Origin: QAND01 sp003150225
GTDB taxonomy: Bacteria; Bacillota; Clostridia; Christensenellales; QAND01
Assembly: GCF_044357945.1 (NCBI RefSeq)
Contig: NZ_CP076563.1
Coordinates: 1 to 64,000, forward strand
Direction: 5' to 3'
Length of the DNA stretch: 64,000 nt
Part shown: positions 8,800 through 16,596 of the stretch, in pieces
Position numbering within the stretch: position 1 is the first letter of the stretch
Layout: each line of letters begins with the position of its first letter
Made by a program: the position numbers and the translations under genes
Notes under the pieces: model-generated
Told to the model about the DNA's origin: nothing
Seen by the model: only the letters and a program-made list of their open reading frames with translations
Database searches by the model: none

Positions 8800-10410
8800 T
8801 TGGAGACGAAATATATCTTTATCACGGGAGGCGTGGTATCCTCCCTGGGCAAGGGGGTTACGGGAGCGTCCTTAGGCCGTTTGCTGAAGAGCAGAGGCTA
8901 TACCGTTGCCATGATGAAATTCGACCCCTATATCAACGTGGATCCCGGTACCATGAATCCTTTTCAGCATGGAGAGGTATTCGTTACCGAGGATGGCCTG
9001 GAGACCGACCTGGATCTAGGCCACTATGAGCGCTTTGCCGATGTCACTATGGCGCGGGGGCAGAATATTACCACCGGCAGGATCTACAACGACCTTATAG
9101 ACCGGGAACGCCAGGGGGTCTATATGGGGGGCACCCTTCAGGTGATTCCCCATGTGACGGGGGCCATCCAAGAGGCCATTTTGGATGTGGCGAAAAAGCA
9201 GGGCACCCAGTTTGTTATCGTGGAAATTGGGGGAACGGTGGGGGATATCGAGAGCCTGCCGTTTTTGGAGGCCATCTGCCAGATGGAGCGTACCGTGGGA
9301 CGCAACAACTGCTTCTATATCCATGTGACCCTGGTACCCTATGTGCGTAGTGCCGGGGAATTGAAGACCAAGCCCACCCAGCACAGCGTCCGGGATCTTT
9401 GCGCCGTGGGCATACAGCCCGACGCTCTTATCTGCCGGAGCGACCGTCCTCTGGATCCCGGCATCAAGAACAAGATCGCCTTTTTGTGTAATCTTGATCC
9501 GGATTGCGTTATTGAGAACAGCGACGCTCCTACCATCTATCAGGTTCCGCTGATTCTAGAGCGTGAGGGATTGGCCAACCTGGTTCTACGCCATGTGGGC
9601 CTTCCCAACCCACCCCCCGACCTTAGCCATTGGGAGGAGATGGTGGACCGGCTGCTTCATCCCCAGGAGACCGTCAACATCGGGGTAGTGGGCAAATATG
9701 TTGGACTGAAAGACGCCTATTTTTCCATTGCGGAGTCCTTTATTCATGCGGGATGCTTCCACAAGGCCAAGGTAAACGCTCATTGGATCGAGGCGGAGGA
9801 GATCACCGCTGAGAACGCTGGAGAGAAGCTTTCCGGCATGGACGGCATCCTGGTGCCCGGCGGCTTTGGCGAGCGGGGCGTGGAAGGGATGATCCAGGCC
9901 ATCCGCTATTGCCGCGAGAACGGGGTGCCCTTCTTTGGCATCTGTCTTGGAATGCAGATGGCAGTGGTGGAATACGCCCGGTTTGCCAAGGGCATGGAAA
10001 AGGCCCATTCCACCGAGATGAACCCAAATACCCCGGATCCCGTTATCGATTTGATGGAGGAGCAGAACGGTGTTACCCGCATCGGCGGCACCATGCGGCT
10101 GGGCCGGTATGATTGCGAAATCGCGCCCAATAGCCTGGCGGCTCGCATTTACGGGGAGACGGCTATTTCTGAGCGCCACCGGCACCGGTACGAGTTCAAT
10201 CCGTCCTATGTATCGAAAGTTAGCGACGACGACTTCCAGGCAGTGGGATTCAATCCGCAACTGGGATTGTGCGAGATCATAGAGCTGAAGCGGCATCCCT
10301 TCTTCCTAGGGGTGCAGTTCCACCCGGAGTTCAAGTCCCGGCCGGACCGGCCCCACCCCCTGTTCCGGGAGTTCATCGGTGCGGCTATCCAACACAGCAG
10401 GAATCGCTAG
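8800..10410 (+). CDS. pyrG: CTP synthase
   Basis: It converts UTP, ATP and glutamine to CTP. The N-terminal synthetase domain begins KYIFITGGVVSSLGKG, and the C-terminal class I glutaminase domain has FGICLGMQ and ends with QFHPEF. I place the start at TTG 8800 because GGGAGGT lies 6 bases upstream; the upstream ATG at 8767 would add 11 residues to a motif that normally lies at the extreme N-terminus. The protein would be 536 residues, as usual. It lies 40 bases after purB. Confidence 0.95.
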   Translation: METKYIFITGGVVSSLGKGVTGASLGRLLKSRGYTVAMMKFDPYINVDPGTMNPFQHGEVFVTEDGLETDLDLGHYERFADVTMARGQNITTGRIYNDLIDRERQGVYMGGTLQVIPHVTGAIQEAILDVAKKQGTQFVIVEIGGTVGDIESLPFLEAICQMERTVGRNNCFYIHVTLVPYVRSAGELKTKPTQHSVRDLCAVGIQPDALICRSDRPLDPGIKNKIAFLCNLDPDCVIENSDAPTIYQVPLILEREGLANLVLRHVGLPNPPPDLSHWEEMVDRLLHPQETVNIGVVGKYVGLKDAYFSIAESFIHAGCFHKAKVNAHWIEAEEITAENAGEKLSGMDGILVPGGFGERGVEGMIQAIRYCRENGVPFFGICLGMQMAVVEYARFAKGMEKAHSTEMNPNTPDPVIDLMEEQNGVTRIGGTMRLGRYDCEIAPNSLAARIYGETAISERHRHRYEFNPSYVSKVSDDDFQAVGFNPQLGLCEIIELKRHPFFLGVQFHPEFKSRPDRPHPLFREFIGAAIQHSRNR

Positions 10411-10438
10411 AAATACCATAGAAATGTGAGGGAATACC

Positions 10439-11740
10439 ATGAAACAGGATATGATCGTCATCTTGGACCTAGGCAGCACGGAAAATACCACCATTGCCCG
10501 GGCGATCCGCAGCCTCGGGGTATATAGCGAAATCTATCCCCACGACATCACACCGGAGGAGCTGGCTGCTCTGCCTAACGTGCGGGGCGTCATCCTTAAC
10601 GGCGGCCCCAATCGGGTGGTGGATGGACAGGCCATCGATGTTGCGCCCGGCGTGTACGCCTGCGGCTTGCCGGTGTTGGCAGTAGACCATCCTGCCGCCG
10701 CGGAAAACCAGGCTCCCTGGCCGCAGGATGAGGACGCCCTGTTGGATCGCCTGCGTCCCTTTGTCTTTGATGTCTGTAATGCCCAGGCCAACTGGAACAT
10801 GAAGAATTTTATCGCCGATCAGATCGAGTTGATCCGCCGCCAGGTGGGGGATAAGAAGGTCCTGCTGGCCCTGTCCGGCGGGGTGGATAGCTCGGTGGTA
10901 GCAGCTCTTTTGATCCGGGCCATCGGGGATCAGCTTACCTGTGTGCATGTGAATCATGGTCTTCTGCGAAAAGGAGAGCCGGAGCAGGTGGTGGAGGTGT
11001 TCCGCAACCAGATGAAGGCAAACCTTGTCTATGTGGACGCGGTAGACCGTTTCCTGGATAAACTTGCCGGGGTTGCCGATCCGGAGCAGAAGCGGAAGAT
11101 CATCGGTGCTGAGTTCATCCGGGTATTTGAGGAGGAAGCCCGTAAACTCAGCGGCATCGAGTTCCTGGCCCAGGGCACCATCTATCCCGATATCATCGAG
11201 AGCGGAACCAAAACCGCCAAGATGGTCAAGTCCCACCACAATGTGGGGGGTCTGCCGGATGACCTGCAGTTTACCCTGGTGGAGCCGCTTCGCCAGCTTT
11301 TTAAGGATGAGGTACGGGCCTGCGGTGTGGAGCTGGGTCTGCCGGACAGCATGGTATACCGTCAGCCCTTCCCGGGCCCTGGTTTGGGAGTGCGATGCCT
11401 GGGGGCCATTACCCGGGACCGGCTGGAAGCGGTTCGGGAGTCGGACGCCATCCTGCGGGAGGAGTTCCAGAAAGCCGGCTTGGACCAAAAGGTCTGGCAG
11501 TATTTTACCGTGGTGCCGGATTTCAAATCCGTCGGCGTTCGGGATGGCGCAAGGAGCTTTGAATATCCTGTGATTTTCCGAGCCATCAATACCATCGACG
11601 CAATGGAGGCTACGGTGGAGCCCCTTGATTGGGCGGTTCTTCAAGCCATTACCAACCGCATTCTGGCGGAGGTACCCGGGGTTAACCGGGTCTGCTACGA
11701 CCTCTCCCCCAAACCCCCGGCCACCATCGAATGGGAATGA
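10439..11740 (+). CDS. guaA: GMP synthase with a degenerate, shortened glutaminase domain
   Basis: It aminates XMP to GMP. The synthetase half is intact: the PP-loop LSGGVDSSVVAALL begins near residue 145, followed by HVNHGLLRKGE, GTIYPDIIES, and PFPGPGLGVRCLG in the dimerisation region. The protein is only 433 residues, against about 510 for the family. The N-terminal domain starts normally (VILDLGSTEN, VILNGGP) but after GLPVL at residue 80 it runs into the linker (FVFDVCNAQANWNMKNF). It lacks the nucleophile-elbow Cys and the His-Glu pair of class I amidotransferases. I infer that it uses ammonia or a separate glutaminase subunit. The reading frame is clean, so it is not an obvious pseudogene. 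Confidence 0.93.
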   Translation: MKQDMIVILDLGSTENTTIARAIRSLGVYSEIYPHDITPEELAALPNVRGVILNGGPNRVVDGQAIDVAPGVYACGLPVLAVDHPAAAENQAPWPQDEDALLDRLRPFVFDVCNAQANWNMKNFIADQIELIRRQVGDKKVLLALSGGVDSSVVAALLIRAIGDQLTCVHVNHGLLRKGEPEQVVEVFRNQMKANLVYVDAVDRFLDKLAGVADPEQKRKIIGAEFIRVFEEEARKLSGIEFLAQGTIYPDIIESGTKTAKMVKSHHNVGGLPDDLQFTLVEPLRQLFKDEVRACGVELGLPDSMVYRQPFPGPGLGVRCLGAITRDRLEAVRESDAILREEFQKAGLDQKVWQYFTVVPDFKSVGVRDGARSFEYPVIFRAINTIDAMEATVEPLDWAVLQAITNRILAEVPGVNRVCYDLSPKPPATIEWE

Positions 11741-11755
11741 TGTCCGAAACGCTGT

Positions 11756-11778
11756 AAACCCGCATAAATACTGGGTTT
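11756..11778 (+). repeat. 23-bp repeat, left copy (inverse of 14285-14307)
   Basis: This 23-mer is an exact reverse complement of 14285-14307. Each copy is itself a small hairpin (AAACCC...GGGTTT), and this one may also serve as the guaA terminator. Together the copies bracket the AT-rich island core. Confidence 0.75.
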
Positions 11779-11798
11779 CTGCTTTGCGAAAACGCTTC

Positions 11799-11818
11799 GT
11801 GACAACAAAATGACAACA
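11799..11818 (+). repeat. 20-bp direct repeat, left copy
   Basis: GTGACAACAAAATGACAACA occurs here and again at 14128-14147 in the same orientation, 2.3 kb apart. Its internal repeat (ACAACA-AAATG-ACAACA) resembles recombinase core or arm sites; that identity is inferred. Confidence 0.7.
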
Positions 11819-11838
11819 TTTTAAGATTATTCAAGAAT

Positions 11839-11881
11839 AAAGAGCTATCTGATTTCTGTTAGAGAAGTCAGATAGCTCTTT
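11839..11881. terminator. Long-stem bidirectional terminator at the left edge of the island
   Basis: A 14-bp stem AAAGAGCTATCTGA (11839-11852) pairs with 11868-11881, with T-runs on both strands. It could end the minus-strand gene remnant at 11897 and isolate guaA from the island. Confidence 0.75.
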
Positions 11882-11896
11882 TTGTTTTGTTCAGAT

Positions 11897-11998
11897 TCAG
11901 TCGTTTTTCAAACGGTCTTTGAACGCTTTGGTCATTGTATCATTCAGTTCCTTCGATAGCACCTTTACATATCCTCTTGCTTTCTTTTCATATATCGC
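11897..11998 (-). pseudogene. C-terminal remnant of an unidentified minus-strand gene
   Basis: On the minus strand an AT-rich frame ends KARGYVKVLSKELNDTM and continues to a stop at 11897, in lysine-rich codons like the rest of the island. The frame upstream of about 11998 overlaps and conflicts with the plus-strand remnant, so the 5' part appears lost. The family is not recognised. Confidence 0.35.
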
Positions 11999-12191
11999 AG
12001 GCGGCTTCGGTACAAACATAAACAAACAGCTGCAGGCGATTACTAACGAAACAGGCATAAAGGGCAGCGCTATGAATGTGAGCAATATGATTGAATTGAT
12101 TAAACGATATGACACCTGTAATTACAACCATTCGACCATCAGGGAGATATTCTCAGTCGGAAGACAAATATTGCATTCGGATTTCAAATAA
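11999..12191 (+). pseudogene. C-terminal remnant, possibly of a type II restriction endonuclease
   Basis: The plus-strand frame reads FGTNINKQLQAITNETGIKG, then MNVSNMIELIKRYD and FSVGRQILHSDF before a stop at 12191. This looks like the end of a larger protein. The flavour, and a vsr gene 15 bases downstream, suggest a type II restriction enzyme tail, but I recall this only loosely. No ribosome binding site or complete N-terminus is present. The junction with the opposite-strand remnant near 11998 looks like a deletion or rearrangement scar. Confidence 0.45.
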
Positions 12192-12206
12192 TCGAAGCGG
12201 TGCATT

Positions 12207-12656
12207 ATGGACAATCATTCAAAAGAAGTACGAAGCTATAATATGTCAAAAATCAGAAGCACAGGAACTAAGCCAGAGGAAATTGTACGCAAGTACCTGT
12301 TTTCAAAAGGATTGAGGTACAGGAAGAATGTAAAGACTCTTCCCGGAAAACCTGATATTGTGTTTCCGAAATATAAGACGGTTGTTTTTGTAAACGGGTG
12401 CTTTTGGCACGGACATCAAAATTGCAGATATTTTGTAATGCCGAAGTCTAATACGGAATATTGGGAGAACAAGATAAACAACAATATTGCACGTGATAAA
12501 ATCACCTATGAAAGTTTATCAAAGCACGGCTGGAATGTATTGATTGTATGGGAGTGCGAATTGAAAAAGGTCAAGTGCGAAAATACCCTTGAGTCTTTGT
12601 ACCACAATATTTTGAGAAATTCAAAAGGTCAACTTAAGAATAAATTAGTTAATTAG
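12207..12656 (+). CDS. vsr: Very short patch repair endonuclease (Vsr)
   Basis: Vsr nicks T:G mismatches that arise when 5-methylcytosine deaminates and normally accompanies a C5 DNA methyltransferase. The 149-residue protein begins MDNHSKEVRSYNMSKIRS, followed by GTKPEE, the usual Vsr opening, and carries the catalytic PDIVFPKYKTVVFVNGCFWH segment with FWHGH and later YWENKINNN. It appears intact. No methyltransferase is visible in the window, so this is probably the survivor of a decayed restriction-modification locus whose endonuclease tail lies just upstream. Codon use is AT-rich, unlike the chromosome on either side. Confidence 0.9.
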   Translation: MDNHSKEVRSYNMSKIRSTGTKPEEIVRKYLFSKGLRYRKNVKTLPGKPDIVFPKYKTVVFVNGCFWHGHQNCRYFVMPKSNTEYWENKINNNIARDKITYESLSKHGWNVLIVWECELKKVKCENTLESLYHNILRNSKGQLKNKLVN

Positions 12657-12677
12657 TCTTAAAAGGAGAAGTGAAAT

Positions 12678-13178
12678 ATGTCGTACAAAAATAAAGTATA
12701 TGTCTCTATGGATGCAGACAATGATTTGCGGTACTATTACTTAATGAAAGCTTGGAAGCAAAACGATTATACACCCTTTAATTTTTATGACGCGCATGAT
12801 ATCAACAATATTTACGATAAAAGTGAGGCATCCATAAAGGCAGGGCTTCAAGAAAGATTTAGAAATACAAAGGTATTTGTACTTTTAGTAGGGGAACACA
12901 CAAAATATTTGTATAAATATGTAAGATGGGAAATTGAGCAGGCAATTAAAAGAGAAATTCCGTGTATTGTTGTCAATCTCAACGGAAAACGAAGTATGGA
13001 TCAGGATCGTTGTCCAGCCTTAATGAGAGATGCTCTTGCTGTTCATATTAGTTTTAATTCAAAAATATTACAATATGCCTTAGAGAATTGGCCATCTATA
13101 TTTGAACAATATCATAAAGAAGGCAAAACAGGAGCATATTACTATAATGACGATGTTTATAAAGAACTTGGTATTTAA
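12678..13178 (+). CDS. thsB: TIR-like NAD-processing sensor protein, Thoeris ThsB-like
   Basis: The 166-residue protein starts with KVYVSMDADNDLRYYYL, followed by DKSEASIKAGLQERFRNTKV, FVLLVGEHT and VRWEIEQAIKREIPCIVV. This is the layout of the DUF1863/TIR-like fold of Thoeris ThsB proteins. In Thoeris, ThsB senses phage and makes an NAD-derived signal; the glutamate in WEIE is a plausible catalytic residue. AAAAGGAG precedes the ATG. The downstream gene overlaps its 3' end and encodes a membrane protein with a macro-like domain. That pairing matches type II Thoeris, in which histidine-ADP-ribose has been reported as the messenger. The system assignment rests on recalled family patterns. Confidence 0.8.
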   Translation: MSYKNKVYVSMDADNDLRYYYLMKAWKQNDYTPFNFYDAHDINNIYDKSEASIKAGLQERFRNTKVFVLLVGEHTKYLYKYVRWEIEQAIKREIPCIVVNLNGKRSMDQDRCPALMRDALAVHISFNSKILQYALENWPSIFEQYHKEGKTGAYYYNDDVYKELGI

Positions 13179-14142
13179 AGCACTTAACAGTATTGTAATA
13201 CCAATAAAAAAACAGCCAATTGAGTTTATCTCAAAAATATTGGCATTATTAGGTGGATATTACTCTCTATGCGAAATTGAACAAGCTACATTGAAAACAA
13301 CAGTTCTACTTGATGTTTTTAGAAATTCTTTTTGGTTTTTTATATTATTTATTATCTTAATCGCCGTTTTGTTACATAAAAAGCCATTAGTACATTCAGA
13401 TTACTTAGGTACTAAAGATATAATTATGTCGCTTCGAATAGCTAATTTATTTGCATTAAAAGACTCTGCGATTGTTATTCCAACTAATACAACATTTGAT
13501 ACTGCAATGGATAGAGATTTTATTAGTATAAAAAGCATACAAGGGCAATTCCAGAAAAAGTATTATGGTACGGATTTTTCTGAATTGGATGCAGCAATCA
13601 AAAGGTCTCTTGATGAATACTTTCCTAATCAATACAAAGTATTAGATGATAGAAACAAAACTAATTGCAAGCGTTATGATATTGGAACCGTAGCAAAAGT
13701 TACAATAAAAGGACAGCATTTTTATTTCCTTGCGGTAGCGGATGTTAGTAAAAATGGTAAACCCGAAGATGTAACTATGCAAAGTATAACGAAAGCACTA
13801 GTTGGCTTTTGGGATTTCCTTTCAAAAGAAGGACATACTGAACCTATTACAATACCAGTGATAGGCACAGGTAGGGCTGGATTAAAAGACGGAACATTTG
13901 AAAATGTTGTTCACGAGACCCTCTTTTCCTTTGCGTCAAAATCGCAAGATGAGTTTGTTTCAAGAAATATGACTATTTGCATATATCCATCATCACTTTC
14001 TGAAGCAAACGTTACTTGGGAAAGTCTATGCAATTATATGGATTGGCAGTGTGCCTTTTTTAGTGAAAATCAAAAGCATATTACTACATCAAACACTACA
14101 GGTACTCCTATAGGTAAAAAAGAACATGTGACAACAAAATGA
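13147..14142 (+). CDS. thsA: Membrane effector with two helices and a macro-like domain, type II Thoeris ThsA-like
   Basis: A basic N-terminus is followed by two hydrophobic segments, FISKILALLGGYYSL (near residue 26) and SFWFFILFIILIAVLLH (near residue 63). A cytosolic domain follows with IVIPTNTTFDTAMDRD, YFLAVADVSKNGK and VIGTGRAGLKDGT, the last typical of macro-type ADP-ribose binding loops. In type II Thoeris the macro domain binds the TIR product and the membrane part is thought to disrupt the membrane. I chose ATG 13147 (GGAG at 13131-13134, rather distant), which overlaps thsB by 32 bases; ATG 13153 is possible. The stop codon lies inside the right copy of the 20-bp direct repeat. Confidence 0.78.
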   Translation: MTMFIKNLVFKALNSIVIPIKKQPIEFISKILALLGGYYSLCEIEQATLKTTVLLDVFRNSFWFFILFIILIAVLLHKKPLVHSDYLGTKDIIMSLRIANLFALKDSAIVIPTNTTFDTAMDRDFISIKSIQGQFQKKYYGTDFSELDAAIKRSLDEYFPNQYKVLDDRNKTNCKRYDIGTVAKVTIKGQHFYFLAVADVSKNGKPEDVTMQSITKALVGFWDFLSKEGHTEPITIPVIGTGRAGLKDGTFENVVHETLFSFASKSQDEFVSRNMTICIYPSSLSEANVTWESLCNYMDWQCAFFSENQKHITTSNTTGTPIGKKEHVTTK

Positions 14143-14147
14143 CAACA
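14128..14147 (+). repeat. 20-bp direct repeat, right copy
   Basis: This is identical to 11799-11818. It overlaps the last codons and stop of the thsA-like gene. A 14-bp segment just outside it (14167-14180) is the exact reverse complement of 11825-11838, next to the left copy. Confidence 0.7.
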
Positions 14148-14284
14148 GAAATTATGATACACCGTAATTCTTGAATAATCTGAATAATCCCGATAACCTG
14201 TGCTAAATGACATATACAAAATCGTTTAAGTTACGGTTTTAGGGAGCGAATGGGAGTAGACCACACGGGCTATGATGTGCCGAA

Positions 14285-14307
14285 AAACCCAGTATTTATG
14301 CGGGTTT
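14285..14307 (-). repeat. 23-bp repeat, right copy (inverse of 11756-11778)
   Basis: Exact reverse complement of 11756-11778. The flanking bases outside the 23-mer do not match. Confidence 0.75.
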
Positions 14308-14419
14308 GCGAACTTCACCAAAACTCCAAAACTGTTTTTGCAACACGCTATGAACAAAAAGCATTTTGCAACAGATGAAGTAGTTGCAGGCGGCTTTGTG
14401 GTAAACTAAATAAAGCCTG

Positions 14420-14456
14420 ATAGGATTTCACCCATTACGGTTGGAATCCTATTTTT
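14420..14456 (+). terminator. Intrinsic terminator between the Thoeris-like pair and the AbiGi-like gene
   Basis: ATAGGATT (14420-14427) pairs with AATCCTAT (14445-14452), followed by a T-rich tract. Confidence 0.65.
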
Positions 14457-14523
14457 ATTTGAGCGCACCTTTGCAAATTTTAGAGTGTTTCCTTATATTG
14501 AAGATAGTCAGGAGGTACGACAG

Positions 14524-15453
14524 ATGAAACAGAAAGATTATCACATCTATTTAGACGAGCAGGAACTCTCTCAGGTCATGACTGATAATTATGTTTCGAA
14601 TTTGCTGTGTCATTTTGTTGGGCGTTCGAGAAAAACGGATGATGATCGCTTCGAATTGCTTGTCACAATAATTAAAGGCGGTCGGTTAATTGCAAATCTT
14701 ACTGAACCAGATAATCCAGAAAGCCTTTTTAATTGTGGCTATCAATGTGAACATGTAGGTGAAGTGTTTGGTAAATGCGATTGCGTGTGTTTCTGCGACA
14801 TACCAGACGAATCGCTTGCCATTCATACGAATAAGTATAGCAAATTCGGTATGGGATTTGAAAAAACACTCATTGCTGAGCAAGGTGCCCACCCTGTGAT
14901 GTATGTACCAAAGAACTACCCTGTTGTTGAACGTGGAGATAGCTCAGACAAAGGGCGGTCGTATACACCAAGAAACCCTGAACAATATTTCCCATATCTA
15001 TTGCAAACTGCGGTTCATCTCCTGCCACTTATGGAGATTGGGTACATAGGAATTAATTTATCTCAACAGGAAGCTTTATTAAAGGCTACGGAATTGGGTA
15101 AAGCCTTAAATCTATTTGATGGAGAAATACGAAGGAACTTTTTTGATGGAAAATACCATCCAATGATTTTTAGTATTTTGCAAGGGATTGCACATCAAAT
15201 GGCTTATGTCAAACTGTATGATGCTACTTTGCCAGATGATCATCCAGACAATTATTACATGGAAAGAGAATGGAGAAGTTTGAAGAATATATCTTTTTCG
15301 ATTCATGATATCAAAACTGTTTACTTACCGTCGCATACTTACAAGGAACGATTTATGCATGAATTTCCTGAATACACCGGCTCATTCCATATATTTAAAA
15401 CTACGGTGACCTTGCTAAAATATGATGAATCTTGTACAGATGGCCGCATATGA
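14524..15453 (+). CDS. AbiGi-like abortive infection protein
   Basis: The 309-residue protein contains an early conserved block, LLCHFVGR followed by FELLVTIIKGG, then the motif CVCFCDIPDESLAIHTNKYS and FGMGFEK. A phrase like CFCDIP...H...YGKFGIGF is typical of the AbiGi antitoxin-like family linked to abortive phage resistance. The C-terminal half (YYMEREWRSLKNI) fits the related DUF2971-like fold. The start ATG 14524 follows AGGAGGT with ideal spacing. It is AT-rich like the Thoeris-like genes. No AbiGii-type nucleotidyltransferase toxin partner is next to it, so it may act alone or be an orphan. Confidence 0.6.
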   Translation: MKQKDYHIYLDEQELSQVMTDNYVSNLLCHFVGRSRKTDDDRFELLVTIIKGGRLIANLTEPDNPESLFNCGYQCEHVGEVFGKCDCVCFCDIPDESLAIHTNKYSKFGMGFEKTLIAEQGAHPVMYVPKNYPVVERGDSSDKGRSYTPRNPEQYFPYLLQTAVHLLPLMEIGYIGINLSQQEALLKATELGKALNLFDGEIRRNFFDGKYHPMIFSILQGIAHQMAYVKLYDATLPDDHPDNYYMEREWRSLKNISFSIHDIKTVYLPSHTYKERFMHEFPEYTGSFHIFKTTVTLLKYDESCTDGRI

Positions 15454-15547
15454 ACTAATAGATTTGTTTAGCAATTTCCAATTTGAAGACATTACCACGA
15501 AAAGAGGATGCCAATGAGGAGTGGGAGTAAACGAAATCATACTCAAT

Positions 15548-15592
15548 AAAAAGCACCCTTGGATTGAGAAATCATGCAAGGGTGCTTTTTAT
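15548..15592. terminator. Bidirectional terminator at the right edge of the island
   Basis: A 14-bp stem AAAAAGCACCCTTG (15548-15561) pairs with 15577-15590 and has T-runs on both strands. It serves the AbiGi-like gene and the convergent PHP gene. GC-rich chromosome resumes right after it. Confidence 0.8.
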
Positions 15593-15600
15593 ATATTCTC

Positions 15601-16494
15601 TTATATCAACCCGAACCGACGCAATCCCTCTTCCATCTCAATAGGGGACAAGGTGCAGCCCATCTCGCCCAGGTGGACGCTGGGCTTGGTCTTGCCATGG
15701 TAATCACTGCCGCAGGTGATGAGTAGCCCATGGCGGCGTCCCGCACCCAGGAAGTGACGGGCGGTGGCTGCATCGTGATAGCTAGAAAAGGCCTCCACTC
15801 CCTCAACGCCCGCCGCGATTATGCTGTCAAACAGCTCATACCGTTCCCTAAGGTTGTTGCCTGGATGTGCCAGTACCGGGATCCCACCGGTTTCCTTGAT
15901 GACCCGTGCCGCATCGGCAAGGGAAGGGAAATCAATTTCGATGTAGCAGGGCTTTCCCTGGGCGTAGTAATCCCAGTAAAAGTTCACGTAGGGATTATCG
16001 CTCCGCGGCCCCCCTGGACGATAGGGGGCTAGCAGCGGGTGCCCCTGATACCGGGGATCATGGAGCAGGGCTTCGGCGATGAGCTCTCCGCTGTAAAGAC
16101 CATCCTGGCCGCCATAGGGAATTAGATCCTGATGGGAGAGATGAAATCCAAGGGCATTGGTAAGGGCTAGCTTCTGTTCCGACGACGTTCTTTCTTGGGA
16201 AAGGATGTGTTCCTCTAAGACGCGAAAGATGTCAGCTCCATGCCGGATCCCATATCCCAGCAGGTGAAGATCAACGCCCTGGAATCGACAGTCCAGTTCT
16301 ACTCCGCTGATACACTGAATGCCCAGCGTTTGGGCAGCCTCTTGAGTCTCATCCACGGCCCGAGTGCTGTTATGATCGGTGACGGCCATTAGGGTGATGC
16401 CTGCCGCTTGGCATTGTTCCGCCAGTTGGGCGGGGGAGAATTCTCCATCGTCGCTGTACTGGCTGTGCATGTGAAGATCCAAAGGATAGGGCAT
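15601..16494 (-). CDS. PHP-domain phosphoesterase (TrpH/RNase AM-like)
   Basis: PHP-domain metal hydrolases of this size (297 residues) include RNase AM/YciV, which trims 5' ends of RNA, and 3',5'-nucleotide bisphosphate phosphatases. Metal ligands are visible in order: DLHMHSQYSDDG at the N-terminus, VTDHNS, GVELDCR, VLAHPGNN and CGSDYHGKTK. The start at 16494 follows GAGGTG on the minus strand; an upstream ATG at 16548 has no ribosome binding site. The gene converges on the defense island and is divergent from the CarD-like gene. Its exact substrate cannot be told from sequence. Confidence 0.88.
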   Translation of the reverse strand: MPYPLDLHMHSQYSDDGEFSPAQLAEQCQAAGITLMAVTDHNSTRAVDETQEAAQTLGIQCISGVELDCRFQGVDLHLLGYGIRHGADIFRVLEEHILSQERTSSEQKLALTNALGFHLSHQDLIPYGGQDGLYSGELIAEALLHDPRYQGHPLLAPYRPGGPRSDNPYVNFYWDYYAQGKPCYIEIDFPSLADAARVIKETGGIPVLAHPGNNLRERYELFDSIIAAGVEGVEAFSSYHDAATARHFLGAGRRHGLLITCGSDYHGKTKPSVHLGEMGCTLSPIEMEEGLRRFGLI

Positions 16495-16596
16495 GGGAAC
16501 ACCTCGCTTTTTCTTCATTATATCCATATAAAGGGATAAAGGGAACAACTGGAAAAGGTATGGGGGCGCATCCTATCATTTTTGTGAAAAATCTGC

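Larger units (their letters stand above)
14143..14523 (+). other. AT-rich intergenic stretch with inverted-repeat copy and possible coding remnants
   Basis: The stretch holds the right copy of the 23-bp inverted repeat (14285-14307). It also contains short open fragments without ribosome binding sites; one runs to a stop at 14409 (ending EVVAGGFVVN) and may be the tail of a lost gene. A terminator follows at 14420-14456. I see no intact gene. Confidence 0.5.

Noticed and set aside
11741..15600. Prophage or integrative conjugative element
   Set aside because: No integrase, structural, relaxase or conjugation gene is visible; only defense genes and remnants are present.
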